From Xylophilus ampelinus (GTDB lineage: Bacteria; Pseudomonadota; Gammaproteobacteria; Burkholderiales; Burkholderiaceae_C), in contig NZ_QJTC01000018.1 of NCBI RefSeq assembly GCF_003217575.1, forward strand, positions 23,025 through 87,024: a DNA stretch of 64,000 nucleotides, read 5' to 3'. A program made the position numbers and the translations under genes. Shown in pieces: positions 28,043-38,909 of this stretch. Positions within the stretch are counted from its first letter, which is position 1; the number at the start of each line of letters is the position of its first letter. The notes below the pieces were generated by a model, which was given only the letters and a program-made list of their open reading frames with translations, did not search any database and was not told the origin of the DNA.

Positions 28043-30070
28043 ATGAGCAGCACCACGACACCGATTTCCTCCGCCCTGCCGACGCTGCGGCCCCACCGGC
28101 GCCGGACGCGCCGCGTGTTGGCCATCTCGCTCGCCATCGTCGTCGCCCTGGTGCTCCTGGTCGTCTTTTTCCCGTGGGACTGGTTGCGTGGACCGGTCAA
28201 CCGTTATGTCAGCGAGAAGACGGGCCGCAAGTTCGAGATCACCCGCCACCTCGACGTGGAACTGGGCCGGACGACGCGCATCGTCATGGACGGCATCGAG
28301 TTCGCCAACCCGGCCTGGGCGCGTGAGCCCTACCTGGTCAAGGCGGAGCGGGCCGAGGTCGGCATTCGCCTCTGGCCGCTGTTGAAGAGGCAGGTGGTAC
28401 TGCCCTTCGTGGTCCTGAAGCAGCCCGCGGTGAACCTGCAGATGCAGCCAGACGGCCAGCGCTCGTGGGCCTTCGGCGACGACACCGGCTCCTCGGGGAC
28501 GGCGCCGGACGTGGGGCATCTCGAACTCGACAACGGCAGCCTCACCTATTTGGCTGCCGACAAGGGTGCCGACATCGCGGTGCGTTTCCAGTACGACGGC
28601 GACACCAAGACCACCGGTGCCGACGTGCTGCCGCTGAGCTACGACGCCACCGGGCAGTGGCGCAGGCAGCCGTTCTCCGCCAAGGGCCGCACCGGCAACG
28701 TGCTGCAGCTCTCGGCGGAACAAATCGCGCCGTTCCCGGTCGAGATCGAAGCCAGGGCCGGCGCGACGCGTCTGGTAGTCAAGGGCAGCATCGGCAACCT
28801 CGAGAAGCTGGAGGGCATCGACGCCGAAGCCCGCATGCAGGGTCAGAACCTGTCGGACCTCTACGAGTACATCGGCGTGGTGCTGCCGTCCACGCCGCCC
28901 TATGCCCTCAAGGCACGGGTGAAGACGCAGCACGATGTCTGGGCGGTCGAGCAGCTGCAGGGCAAGATCGGCAATTCCGACCTGGTCGGCGACCTGAAGT
29001 TCGACAAGACCGGGGCGGTGCCCCTGCTGACCGGCGACGTGCGCTCGCAGACGCTGGATTTCGACGATTTGGGCCCGTCGATCGGCATGTCGCCGTCGTC
29101 CGCGGACGGCGGCAACACGTCGGTGGCGGGCGACACCCCGGCGGTCGACAAAACGCGTGCCCGCAAGCCAGTGCCGAAGGGCGGAAAGGTTCTGCCCTCG
29201 ACGCCGCTGGATTTCAGTCGCCTGAAGGCGATGAACGCCGACGTTCGCTACGAGGCCCGGCGGATCCAGCACATCAAGGAATTGCCGCTCGACAGCGCCC
29301 AGGTGCATGTGGTGCTGAAGGACGGCGCGCTGGCGCTCGATCCGCTGCGCCTCGGCGTGGCCGGCGGCACCCTGGCGGGCGCGGTACGGGTCGATTCGGG
29401 CAAGTCGCCGGCGGCGGTGACGGCCAAGCTGGAGGCGCGGGTGATGAAGCTGCAGCGCCTCTTTCCGGCGATCGAGAAGACCAAGGGCAGCTTCGGAAAC
29501 GTCACCGCGCGGATCGACCTGGCGATGCAGGGCAACACCGTCGCCGGGATGCTGGGCCACGCGTCGGGCGACGTCGGCGTGCTGCTGGGTCGCGGCGAGT
29601 TCAGCAATATCCTGCTCGAATTCATCGGCCTCGACGGCGGCGAGGTGCTGAAATTCTTTCTGGAGGGCGACCGCAACGTGCGCCTGCGCTGCGGCGCTGC
29701 CGCGTTCGACGTGAAGGACGGCCTGATGACCAGCAAGGCGATCGTGGTGGACACCACCGATACGGTCGTCAACGGCGAGGGCACGATCAACCTCGGCACC
29801 GAGGCCCTCCACATCGTCCTGAAGCCGCAGCCCAAGGACAAGAGCATCCTGAGCCTGCGCTCGCCGTTGATCGTCCAGGGCACGCTGGGCGATCCGTCGG
29901 CCTTCCCCGACAAGGGTGCGCTGGCCGGGCGAGCGGCGCTGGCGGTGGTGCTGGGCGCGATCAATCCGTTCCTGGCCCTGGCCGCCACGATCGAGACCGG
30001 CCCGGGCGAAGATGCGGATTGCAAGCAGGTGCTGTCCCAGCCCCCGGCCCCTGCGCCCAAGCCGCAGTAA
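28043..30070 (+). CDS. AsmA-family inner-membrane/periplasmic protein
   Basis: A 675-residue protein with a basic cytoplasmic head, one transmembrane helix (about residues 26-45) and a long periplasmic part. AsmA features are ITRHLDVELGRTTRIVMDGIEFANPAW near the N-terminus and the C-terminal TTDTVVNGEGTINLGTEAL with KPQPKDKS, as in AsmA/DUF748-type proteins. These large beta-rich proteins are thought to help move phospholipid to the outer membrane. It follows the lipocalin gene by 27 bases, an association that fits an envelope-lipid role. Confidence 0.88.
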   Translation: MSSTTTPISSALPTLRPHRRRTRRVLAISLAIVVALVLLVVFFPWDWLRGPVNRYVSEKTGRKFEITRHLDVELGRTTRIVMDGIEFANPAWAREPYLVKAERAEVGIRLWPLLKRQVVLPFVVLKQPAVNLQMQPDGQRSWAFGDDTGSSGTAPDVGHLELDNGSLTYLAADKGADIAVRFQYDGDTKTTGADVLPLSYDATGQWRRQPFSAKGRTGNVLQLSAEQIAPFPVEIEARAGATRLVVKGSIGNLEKLEGIDAEARMQGQNLSDLYEYIGVVLPSTPPYALKARVKTQHDVWAVEQLQGKIGNSDLVGDLKFDKTGAVPLLTGDVRSQTLDFDDLGPSIGMSPSSADGGNTSVAGDTPAVDKTRARKPVPKGGKVLPSTPLDFSRLKAMNADVRYEARRIQHIKELPLDSAQVHVVLKDGALALDPLRLGVAGGTLAGAVRVDSGKSPAAVTAKLEARVMKLQRLFPAIEKTKGSFGNVTARIDLAMQGNTVAGMLGHASGDVGVLLGRGEFSNILLEFIGLDGGEVLKFFLEGDRNVRLRCGAAAFDVKDGLMTSKAIVVDTTDTVVNGEGTINLGTEALHIVLKPQPKDKSILSLRSPLIVQGTLGDPSAFPDKGALAGRAALAVVLGAINPFLALAATIETGPGEDADCKQVLSQPPAPAPKPQ

Positions 30071-30106
30071 GACGGACAAGCGCCGAGAAAACCGAAGCCG
30101 CCTCGA

Positions 30107-30874
30107 TCAGCCGGCTGCGCGCCGTGTGGGCCCGCAGACCGGGCATTGGGGATCGCAGGCCGTCCGGATGTCTGTCCATTCCATGTGCAGGCCGTCCAGC
30201 ATGCGCAGCCGCTTCGGCAGTGCCCGGCCACGGCCCAGCAGCACCAGCAGTGCATCGGCCGCCTGGGCGGTGCCGACCATGCCCACCAGCGGCGCGAAGA
30301 CGCCCATCGTCGCGCAATCCGCTTCGCCGACCCGGGCGTCGGGCGGGAACAGGCAGGCATAGCAGGGTGCGTCGCTGCCCGCGCTGGGATGGTAAGTGGC
30401 CATTTGGCCGTCGAAGCGCAGCGCGGAGCCCGAGACCAGCGGCTTCCGGTGCGCGACGCAGGCCGCGTTGATCGCGTGCCGGGTCGAGAAGTTGTCGGTG
30501 CAGTCGAGCACCACGTCCGCCCGGGCGACTTCCGCGTCGAGCAAGGCGCCGTCGGCCCGGGCGCCGATGGCGAGGAACCTCGCCATCGGATTCACGCCCG
30601 CCACCGCCTGCTGCAGCGATTCGACCTTGCGTTGGCCTATCCGATCCGCCGTGTGGCCGATCTGCCGCTGCAGGTTGGTCAGGTCGACCACGTCGTCGTC
30701 CGCCACCGCCAGCGTTCCGACGCCCGCGGCGGCCAGGTACAGCGCCGCCGCGCAGCCGAGCCCTCCGGCGCCGATGATCAGCACGCGGGCCCGGCCGATC
30801 GCCTGCTGGCCCTCGATGCCGATCTCGTCGAGCAGGATTTGGCGGGAATAGCGGAGGAGGGTGCTGTCGTCCAT
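30107..30874 (-). CDS. moeB: Molybdopterin-synthase adenylyltransferase (HesA/MoeB/ThiF)
   Basis: E1-like enzyme that adenylates the C-terminal glycine of a sulfur-carrier protein such as MoaD or ThiS. The 255-residue protein begins with the family's YSRQILLDEIGIEGQQ, then the nucleotide-binding GAGGLGCAAALYL, the DxDxVDLTNLQRQI stretch, and zinc cysteines in CYACLFPP and CPVCG. The catalytic-region D-C-T-D-N-F is present. Which carrier it serves cannot be told here. A strong terminator ends three bases before its ATG, leaving little room for a Shine-Dalgarno site. Confidence 0.88.
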   Translation of the reverse strand: MDDSTLLRYSRQILLDEIGIEGQQAIGRARVLIIGAGGLGCAAALYLAAAGVGTLAVADDDVVDLTNLQRQIGHTADRIGQRKVESLQQAVAGVNPMARFLAIGARADGALLDAEVARADVVLDCTDNFSTRHAINAACVAHRKPLVSGSALRFDGQMATYHPSAGSDAPCYACLFPPDARVGEADCATMGVFAPLVGMVGTAQAADALLVLLGRGRALPKRLRMLDGLHMEWTDIRTACDPQCPVCGPTRRAAG

Positions 30875-30877
30875 GCG

Positions 30878-30914
30878 AAAAAAAGCCCCGCCCGGCGGGA
30901 GGCGCCGGCGGGGC
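30878..30914 (-). terminator. Intrinsic terminator of ctpA
   Basis: Minus strand: GCCCCGCCGGCG, loop, CGCCGGGCGGGGC and seven T. It lies between ctpA and the moeB start and should separate their transcription. Confidence 0.85.
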
Positions 30915-30938
30915 GTGGCGCCGCGTGCGGCGTCGGGG

Positions 30939-32378
30939 TCAGTTGTCTTTCTTCTCGTCCTTGCGCTCGACCGTCAGGGTCTTGCTGGCGACGACGGGCT
31001 GGCCCTTGAGGCGATTGAGCGCCTGCGCCAACTGGAAGTCCTTGTCGGTGCCGAATTCCGGCGGACGCGGCGGCGTCTTGCGGGCCTCGGTCTCGGCTTC
31101 GAGGCGCTTGCGGGCTTCCTCTCGGGCCTTCTCGCGGGCTTCGTCCTTCTTCTCTTCGCCCTGGCCGCTGTTGAGGTGCTTTTCCAGGTCGGCCTCGCGG
31201 GTGCGCAGGGCGGCGAACAGGTTGCCTTCCAGCGTCTCGTCGACCATCACGTCCGGCACGATGCCGGTCGCCTGTATCGACTTGCCGCTCGGGGTGTAGT
31301 AGCGGGCGGTGGTGATCTTCAGGCCGGTGTCGGGGCCGAGCGGACGCACCGTCTGCACCGAGCCCTTGCCGAAGGTCTGGCTGCCCATGATGGTGGCGCG
31401 CTTGTGGTCCTGCAGCGCGCCGGCGACGATCTCGCTGGCCGAGGCCGATCCTTCGTTGACCAGCACCACGATCGGCACCGTCTTGATCGCGGCCGGCAGG
31501 CTGCGCAGCGGGTCGGGGCCGGAGCGGCGCACGTAGAACTCGGGCGACGCCTTGTAGGTCGACTTGCTCTCGGCCAACTGGCCGTTGGTGGTGACCACCG
31601 TCACGTCGGCCGGCAGGAAGGCGGCGGACACGGCCACGGCCGAGTCGAGCAGGCCGCCCGGGTCGTTGCGCAGGTCCAGCACCAGGCCCTTCAGGTTGGG
31701 TTCCTGCTTGTAGATCTCGTCGATCTTGGCGACGAAGTCGTCGACCGTGCGGTCCTGGAACTGCGAAAGCCGCAGCCAGGCGTAGCCCGGCTCGACCACC
31801 TTGCCGCGGACCGACTGGGTGCGGATTTCTTCGCGTGTGATGGTGACCGGGAAGGTGCGCGATTCGTCCTTGCGGAACATGGTCAGGGTGACCTTGGTGC
31901 CGGGCTCGCCGCGCATGCGCTTGACCGCGTCGTTGAGGGCCAGGCCCTTGACGGCCGTCTCGTCGATCTTGGTGATCAGGTCGTTGGTCTTGATGCCGGC
32001 ACGGAAGGCGGGGGAGCCTTCGATCGGCGAGACGACCTTGATCAGGCCGTCTTCCTGCGTGATCTCGATGCCGACGCCCACGAAGCGGCCCGAGGTGCCT
32101 TCGCGGAATTCTTTGAAGGTCTTCTTGTCGAAGTACTGCGAATGCGGATCGAGGCTGGCCACCATGCCGGAGATGGCGTCGGTGATCAGTTTCTTGTCGT
32201 CGACCGGCTCGACGTAGTCGGTCTTGACCATGCCGAAAACCGCAGCCAGCTGCTGCAGTTCCTCGAGCGGCAGGGGGCTCATGGCACTGCGCGCCACGGT
32301 CTGCAGGGACACCGTGGTCAGCGCACCGGCGAACACGCCCACGGAAATCCAGCCAGCGATTCTCAGTTTTTGGCCCAT
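30939..32378 (-). CDS. ctpA: Carboxy-terminal processing peptidase CtpA (S41)
   Basis: A 479-residue periplasmic serine peptidase. An uncleaved or signal-type N-terminal helix (residues 5-25) is followed by a PDZ domain (FVGVGIEI... VVSPIEGSPAFRAGIK) and the S41 catalytic core with the nucleophile in VLVNEGSASASEIVAG and the general-base Lys in GSQTFGKGSVQTV. A charged C-terminal tail of about 70 residues rich in Glu, Lys and Arg follows. The start at 32378 (MGQKLR) is chosen over one 14 codons upstream. It is downstream of gpmA, a common burkholderial order; the envC-like gene often found between them is absent. Confidence 0.94.
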   Translation of the reverse strand: MGQKLRIAGWISVGVFAGALTTVSLQTVARSAMSPLPLEELQQLAAVFGMVKTDYVEPVDDKKLITDAISGMVASLDPHSQYFDKKTFKEFREGTSGRFVGVGIEITQEDGLIKVVSPIEGSPAFRAGIKTNDLITKIDETAVKGLALNDAVKRMRGEPGTKVTLTMFRKDESRTFPVTITREEIRTQSVRGKVVEPGYAWLRLSQFQDRTVDDFVAKIDEIYKQEPNLKGLVLDLRNDPGGLLDSAVAVSAAFLPADVTVVTTNGQLAESKSTYKASPEFYVRRSGPDPLRSLPAAIKTVPIVVLVNEGSASASEIVAGALQDHKRATIMGSQTFGKGSVQTVRPLGPDTGLKITTARYYTPSGKSIQATGIVPDVMVDETLEGNLFAALRTREADLEKHLNSGQGEEKKDEAREKAREEARKRLEAETEARKTPPRPPEFGTDKDFQLAQALNRLKGQPVVASKTLTVERKDEKKDN

Positions 32379-32495
32379 ACAACCTTTAGTAAGCCGAATC
32401 AATATACACGTTGGAAGCACTTGGGCCGAAAGGGTTCCGTACTTGCCACAGGATGCGCCGGGGACATGCGCCGGCGGCAGCGGCCCGCTTCCTGA

Positions 32496-33239
32496 TCAGC
32501 CCTTGCCCTGGGCGGCCATCGCGGCGGCTGCGCGGGCGGCCGCTTCCGCATCGCCCAGATAGTAATGGCGCAGCGGCTTCAGGCCCGCATCCAGTTCATA
32601 CACCAGCGGAATGCCGTTGGGAATGTTGAGCCCGACGATGTCGCTCTCGGACACGTCGTCGAGGTACTTGACCAGCGCACGGATCGAGTTGCCGTGCGCC
32701 GCCACCACGATCCGCTTGCCGGCGCGGATCGCCGGGGCCATCGCCTCGTTCCAGAAGGGCAGGACCCGCTCGACGGTGTCCTTCAGGCATTCGGTCAGGG
32801 GCAGCTGGCCGGGCTGGAGCTTGTCGTAGCGGCGGTCGCCGCTCTCGCCGCGAGGGTCGTTCGGGGCGAGCGGCGGCGGCGGGGTGTCGTAGCTGCGGCG
32901 CCACACCAGCACCTGGGCGTCGCCGTACTGCTTGGCCATGTCGGCCTTGTTCAGGCCCTGCAGGTCGCCGTAGTGGCGCTCGTTCAGGCGCCAGCTGTGC
33001 ACCACCGGCAGCCAGGTGCGGTCCATCTCGTCGAGGGTGTGCCACAGGGTGCGGGTGGCGCGCTTGAGCACGCTGGTGTAGGCCACGTCGAAGTCGTAGC
33101 CCTCGGCCTTCAGCAGGCGGCCGGCCTGCTTGGCCTGCTCGACGCCGGTGGGCGTCAGGTCGACGTCGGTCCAGCCTGTGAAGCGGTTCTCGAGGTTCCA
33201 GGTGGATTCGCCGTGGCGGATCAGGACGAGCTTGTACAA
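32496..33239 (-). CDS. gpmA: 2,3-bisphosphoglycerate-dependent phosphoglycerate mutase
   Basis: Glycolytic and gluconeogenic enzyme interconverting 3- and 2-phosphoglycerate. The 247-residue protein has the phosphohistidine motif [18 protein letters not shown] at the N-terminus, the second histidine in [16 protein letters not shown] and the [12 protein letters not shown] block near residue 88. The C-terminus ends in an Ala-rich tail. It is divergent from the rhodanese gene and precedes ctpA. Confidence 0.97.
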   Translation of the reverse strand: MYKLVLIRHGESTWNLENRFTGWTDVDLTPTGVEQAKQAGRLLKAEGYDFDVAYTSVLKRATRTLWHTLDEMDRTWLPVVHSWRLNERHYGDLQGLNKADMAKQYGDAQVLVWRRSYDTPPPPLAPNDPRGESGDRRYDKLQPGQLPLTECLKDTVERVLPFWNEAMAPAIRAGKRIVVAAHGNSIRALVKYLDDVSESDIVGLNIPNGIPLVYELDAGLKPLRHYYLGDAEAAARAAAAMAAQGKG

Positions 33240-33356
33240 GGGGTGCCTTTCGGTGGGGTGGGAAGCGCCGGCAGGGGATTGGCGATGCGCATGCAGCCCG
33301 CCATTCTAAAATCGCGGGCCGTGCCTCGCCGACCTTCCGGCATCCCAAGGAACCCT

Positions 33357-33764
33357 GTGAAATTCATCATCGACAACTGGTCGCTTTTTCTCATCGCCAT
33401 CGCCTCGGGTGGCCTGCTGCTGTGGCCGCTGGTCAAGGGCGCCGGTGCCGGCAACCTGACGCCCGCCCGTGCGGTGCAGCTGATCAACCGCGAGAAGGCT
33501 GTGCTGATCGACGTCAGCGAGACCGAAGAGTTCGCCCTTCAGCACGCGGGCGGCGCCAAGAACGTCCCGCTGGCCGACCTGGAGACGCGCCTGCCGGCCG
33601 TCGTCAAGAACAAGGCGGTTCCGGTGATCCTGGTCTGCCCCACCGGCGGCCGCGCCAACCGGGCGCTGGCCACCGCCAAAAAACTCGGCTACGAGCAGGC
33701 CCAAGTGATGGCGGGCGGGCTCAAGGCGTGGAAAGAAGCTAACCTGCCGGTCGACAAGGCCTGA
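33357..33764 (+). CDS. Membrane-anchored rhodanese-like protein
   Basis: A 135-residue protein starting at GTG 33357 with one N-terminal transmembrane helix (about residues 8-25) and a single rhodanese domain. The active loop is CPTGGRA with the persulfide-forming cysteine near residue 99, after LIDVSETEEFALQHAGGAKNVP. It sits ahead of grxC and secB, as in many proteobacteria. It likely moves sulfane sulfur or handles thiols; the exact role is not known. Confidence 0.88.
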   Translation: MKFIIDNWSLFLIAIASGGLLLWPLVKGAGAGNLTPARAVQLINREKAVLIDVSETEEFALQHAGGAKNVPLADLETRLPAVVKNKAVPVILVCPTGGRANRALATAKKLGYEQAQVMAGGLKAWKEANLPVDKA

Positions 33765-33812
33765 TTCGCGCGCTCAGGCGCCAGGCACCTTTACCACCTT
33801 CCCGCGAGCCCC

Positions 33813-34079
33813 ATGCAACCTGTCACGATGTACACCACGGCCGTTTGCCCCTACTGCATCCGCGCCAAGCAGATCCTGAAGTCCAAGGGCGTCGAGGCGA
33901 TCACCGAGATCCGCATCGACGCCGACCCCGCCGCCCGCAGCGCCATGATGGAGCGCACCGGCCGCCGCACCGTGCCGCAGATCTACGTGGGCGACACCCA
34001 CGTGGGCGGCTGCGACGATCTGATCAGCCTCGACGGCCGCGGTGCCCTGGCACCGTTGCTGGCCGGCACGCCCGCCTGA
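33813..34079 (+). CDS. grxC: Glutaredoxin 3
   Basis: An 88-residue dithiol glutaredoxin with the C-P-Y-C active site (YTTAVCPYCIRAKQIL), the cis-proline in RRTVPQIYVG and the glutathione-binding GGCDDL. It reduces protein disulfides with glutathione. It starts 48 bases after the rhodanese gene and lies 123 bases ahead of secB, an arrangement shared with E. coli (grxC-secB-gpsA). Confidence 0.96.
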   Translation: MQPVTMYTTAVCPYCIRAKQILKSKGVEAITEIRIDADPAARSAMMERTGRRTVPQIYVGDTHVGGCDDLISLDGRGALAPLLAGTPA

Positions 34080-34141
34080 CATCGGCCGCGCCGGGCACGC
34101 GCACGGACGCGACCCGGCCGCCAGCGATAATCACCGTCCAG

Positions 34142-34178
34142 CGCCTGCTGCGGGACCTTCCCCGGCAGGCTTTGTTTT
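34142..34178 (+). terminator. Possible terminator or attenuator between grxC and secB
   Basis: GCCTGC...GGG, loop, CCC...GCAGGC then TTTGTTTT. The stem is imperfect. It may reduce read-through into secB. Confidence 0.4.
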
Positions 34179-34202
34179 GACCTTTCGCACCGACTGACCA
34201 CC

Positions 34203-34676
34203 ATGGCCGAAGCCCCCGAAACCGTCCAGCAGGACCCCGTGTTCCAGATTCAGCGCATCTACCTCAAGGACGTGTCGCTCGAGCAGCCCAATTCGCCCGC
34301 GATCCTGCTGGAGCAGGAGCAGCCCAGCGTCGATATCCAGCTCGGGGTGGACGCGCAGCCGGTGGCCGAAGGCATCTTCGAGGTGAGCGTCACCGCCACC
34401 GTGCAGACCAAGATCAAGGAGAAGACCGTGTTCCTGGTCGAGGCCAAGCAGGCCGGCATCTTCGAAATCCGCAACCTGCCCGACGACCAGGTCGGCCAGA
34501 TCCTGGGCATCGCCTGCCCGCAGATCGTCTACCCGTACCTGCGCGGCAACGTGGCCGACATCATCCAGCGCGGCGGCTTCCCGCCGGTGCACCTGGCCGA
34601 GCTCAATTTCCAGTCGATGTACGAGCAGCAGCAGCTCGCCGCCACCGCCGGTGAACAGGGCGGCCTGCCGCAGTAA
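34203..34676 (+). CDS. secB: Protein-export chaperone SecB
   Basis: Homotetrameric chaperone that holds preproteins unfolded and hands them to SecA. The 157-residue protein has the SecB blocks [29 protein letters not shown] (SecA-interaction side) and [32 protein letters not shown]. It is followed by gpsA after 57 bases, as in many proteobacteria. Confidence 0.97.
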   Translation: MAEAPETVQQDPVFQIQRIYLKDVSLEQPNSPAILLEQEQPSVDIQLGVDAQPVAEGIFEVSVTATVQTKIKEKTVFLVEAKQAGIFEIRNLPDDQVGQILGIACPQIVYPYLRGNVADIIQRGGFPPVHLAELNFQSMYEQQQLAATAGEQGGLPQ

Positions 34677-34733
34677 GCCGAAGATCTCGCATCGAATCGG
34701 GCGCGAGCCGTTATTCGGTATGGACCCGATGCT

Positions 34734-35738
34734 ATGAAAATCGTAGTGATGGGCGCGGGCGCCTGGGGCACGGCGGTCGCCGTGGCGGCCGCCGGCTCTG
34801 CCGAGAACGCCGTCACCCTGTCGGTGCGCGACCCGGTGGCCGCCGCCGCGCTGGTCGCCGACGGCCAGAACCGCCGCTACCTGCCCGATGTGCCCTTGCC
34901 GGCCGCGCTGGCCGTGTGTGCGGGCCCGGCGGCGCCGTTCGTCGCGCAGGCCGACCTGGTGGTGATCGCCACCCCGATCGCCGCGCTGCGCGGCATGCTC
35001 GCACCGCTGGTCGGCCACGCCGGGCCGGTGGCGTGGCTTTGCAAGGGCTTCGAGCCCGGCCGCGACGGCGCCCCCGGCCTGCTTCCCCACGAAATCTGCG
35101 CCCGGGCGGCACCAGGGTTGCGCGCCGGCGCCCTCAGCGGCCCCAGCTTCGCGCTGGAGGTGGCGCGCGGCCAGCCGACGGCCCTGGTCGCGGCCAGCGC
35201 CGATGCCGGGGTGCGCGCCGCGCTGGTGGACGCCTTCCACGGCCCGGCGCTGCGCGTCTACGCCAACGACGACGTGCCGGGCGTCGAGGTCGGCGGCGCG
35301 GTGAAGAACGTGCTGGCGATCGCGACGGGCCTGTGCGACGGCCTGCAGCTGGGCCTCAACGCCCGTGCCGCCCTGGTCACCCGCGGCCTGGCCGAGATGA
35401 CCCGCCTGGGCCTGGCGCTGGGTGCGCGGGCCGACACCTTCATGGGCCTGTCGGGTATGGGCGACCTGGTGCTGACCGCCACCGGCAACCTGAGCCGCAA
35501 CCGCCGCGTCGGCCTGCTGCTGGCCGAGGGCCGCACGCTGCAGCAGGCGGTCGATTCGCTGGGCCATGTGGCCGAAGGCGTGTACTGCGCCCGCACCGTC
35601 GTGCAGCGGGCCCGGGCCGTGGGGGTGGAGATGCCGATCGCCGAGGGCGTGGTCGCGCTGCTCGACGGGCAGGCGCGGGCCGACGAGGTGGTGGCCGCGC
35701 TGATGGGGCGGGGGCCGGCTGACGAGGTGGGCGGCTGA
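34734..35738 (+). CDS. gpsA: Glycerol-3-phosphate dehydrogenase [NAD(P)+]
   Basis: Makes sn-glycerol 3-phosphate from dihydroxyacetone phosphate for phospholipid synthesis. The 334-residue protein has the N-terminal dinucleotide fold [13 protein letters not shown], the [17 protein letters not shown] block, the catalytic Lys in [13 protein letters not shown] and the C-terminal R-N-R-R-V-G domain. It ends the rhodanese-grxC-secB-gpsA run and is convergent with panC. Confidence 0.96.
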   Translation: MKIVVMGAGAWGTAVAVAAAGSAENAVTLSVRDPVAAAALVADGQNRRYLPDVPLPAALAVCAGPAAPFVAQADLVVIATPIAALRGMLAPLVGHAGPVAWLCKGFEPGRDGAPGLLPHEICARAAPGLRAGALSGPSFALEVARGQPTALVAASADAGVRAALVDAFHGPALRVYANDDVPGVEVGGAVKNVLAIATGLCDGLQLGLNARAALVTRGLAEMTRLGLALGARADTFMGLSGMGDLVLTATGNLSRNRRVGLLLAEGRTLQQAVDSLGHVAEGVYCARTVVQRARAVGVEMPIAEGVVALLDGQARADEVVAALMGRGPADEVGG

Positions 35739-35801
35739 GGCTGGCGGCTGAGGCTGGCGGTGGAAGCGCCGTCCATGCCCTGTTCATTCACGAACAGGTC
35801 C

Positions 35802-35847
35802 GTAGCCGTCATGTGACGCCGGCCACTAGCTATCAAAAAAGTAGCAG
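35802..35847 (-). repeat. Dispersed repeat, copy 4, with a neighbouring hairpin
   Basis: Minus strand: TCTGCTACTTTTTTGATAGC, then TGGCCGGCGTC. It is less well kept at the tail than copies 2 and 3. A 7-bp hairpin (CCTGTTC...GAACAGG, 35779-35798) lies just upstream. Both are in the convergent gap between gpsA and panC and may end transcription. Confidence 0.55.
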
Positions 35848-35911
35848 ACGCATCGAATAGGGGTACTCCCAGTTGCGCTACCCGAGGCGGTCGCCCGGCG
35901 CCTTCGCCGGC

Positions 35912-37202
<1,291 letters not shown>

Positions 37203-37206
<4 letters not shown>

Positions 37207-38330
37207 ACACCAGCCCTTCCTGTATCGCGGTCGAATACGAACAGCCCCTGGCGCAGGCCGAAAGCGCCGCCTGCGCCACCCGCCATGCCTGGGCTCGCGT
37301 GCCTCCCGAGCCGGCACCGGCCACGCGCGCCGCGCTGAAAGACCGCATCCGCCGACTGCTGCAGGAAAAGAACGCGGTCATGGTGTCGCATTACTACGTG
37401 CATCCTGACCTGCAGGACCTGGCCGAGGAAACCGGTGGTCTGGTCAGCGATTCGCTCGAAATGGCGCGCTTCGGCCGCGATCATGCAGCGCAGACGCTGG
37501 TCGTCTCGGGCGTGCGCTTCATGGGAGAAACGGCCAAGATACTCTCGCCCGACAAAACCGTTCTGATGCCCGATCTGGACGCCACCTGCTCGCTCGACCT
37601 GGGCTGCCCTGTCGACGCCTTCGGCGCTTTCTGCGATGCGCATCCCGACCGCACCGTGGTCGTCTATGCCAACACCAGTGCGGCGGTGAAGGCGCGTGCC
37701 GACTGGCTCGTCACCTCGGGATGCGCGCTGGAGATCGTGCGCGCGCTGCATGCCGCCGGCCACAGGATCCTGTGGGCGCCCGATCGGCACCTGGGCGCCT
37801 ACATCCAGCGCGAGACCGGTGCCGACATGCTGTTCTGGAACGGTGCCTGCGTCGTGCACGACGAGTTCAAGGCTTTCGAGCTGGAGGCGCTGAAGGCCGA
37901 GCATCCCCAGGCCCGGGTGCTGGTGCATCCCGAGAGCCCCGCCGACGTGATCGCCCTGGCCGATGCGGTGGGCTCCACCAGCGCGATCCTGAAAGCCGCG
38001 CGCGAGATGGAGGCGCGCGAATTCATCGTCGCCACCGACAACGGCATGATGCACAAGCTGCGCGCCCAGAACCCCGGCAAGACATTTTTCGAGGCGCCCA
38101 CGGCCGGCAGTGGCGCCACCTGTAAAAGTTGCGCGCACTGCCCCTGGATGGCGATGAACGGTCTGGCCGACCTGGCCCGGGTGCTGGAGACGGGCGCGAA
38201 CGCGGTACACGTCGACGCCGCGTTGATCCCCGGGGCGCGCCGGCCGATCGACCGCATGCTGGCCTTCACTGCGGCCCTGAAAGGCGGGCAGGCCGCGGGT
38301 GCGCTGGTGCCGCATATCGGCGCCGCCTGA
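37203..38330 (+). CDS. nadA: Quinolinate synthase A
   Basis: Second enzyme of de novo NAD synthesis: condenses iminoaspartate (from NadB) with dihydroxyacetone phosphate to quinolinate, using a [4Fe-4S] cluster. The 375-residue protein has [19 protein letters not shown] near residue 60 and the cluster cysteines in [22 protein letters not shown] and the C-terminal [10 protein letters not shown]. nadB lies 7.4 kb away on the other strand, so the pathway genes are split. The start overlaps the stop of the preceding small open frame. Confidence 0.96.
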
Positions 38331-38401
38331 AAGACGCTGTCGCGCGGCCCGGGACCGTCCCCACCGCCCGCCAGCCTCTCCGAGCAACCGGAATTCGCAC
38401 G

Positions 38402-38909
38402 ATGAACCCTTCGACCGATCAAGAACTCACAGCGCTGCTGAACGAGACGGAAAGCGACCGCGCCGAACGCAAGGAAAGCCGGAGCGGCAGCGCACCCGAC
38501 AAGGACGGCAGGCCATCTGTGCCTTTGCGAACGATCCGCCCAACCATGGGCGACCCGGCGTGCAGTTCGTGGGTGCCAAGGACGATGGCAACCCCACGGA
38601 GACACCTTCGGCGTCACCGATCAACTGTTGTCGACGCCCGCCGACATCAAGACCGAAGGAAAAATCATTCCTCCCCCCACCATGACCGCGGCCCGGCACA
38701 GTTCGAAGGGGCATGACATGGCGGTGGGCACGGTCTGGCCCGCAGACGCGCCGCCTGTGCGCTTCGACGGACGTATCTGGATTCGCAGCGGCCCACGCCA
38801 CGGCCAAGCCACGGTGCAGCACGCGCGCATCCTGAACGAGAAGCGGCGCTATCGGGACCGCGGCTTCGACACCCATCCTGTGCATGGATGCGGCCGGGGC
38901 CTGTCGTGA
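38402..38909 (+). pseudogene. AlbA_2-domain ATP-binding protein remnant
   Basis: Three pieces in different frames line up as one protein start: MNPSTDQELTALLNETESDR... (38402-38520), then QAICAFANDPPNHGRPG and FVGAKDDGNP (about 38508-38590), then ADIKTEGKIIPPPTMT... RFDGRIWIRSGPRHG... ILNEKRRYRDRGFDTHPV (38640-38909). This is the pattern of RecG-like/Schlafen AlbA_2-domain predicted transcriptional regulators. Two frameshifts and loss of everything after about 165 residues make it non-functional. Its end overlaps the pabBC start. Confidence 0.75.

Noticed and set aside
35736..35766. Short tandem duplication (GGCTGAGGCTGGC) after gpsA
   Set aside because: Only about two copies at the end of a gene; too short to treat as a functional repeat.
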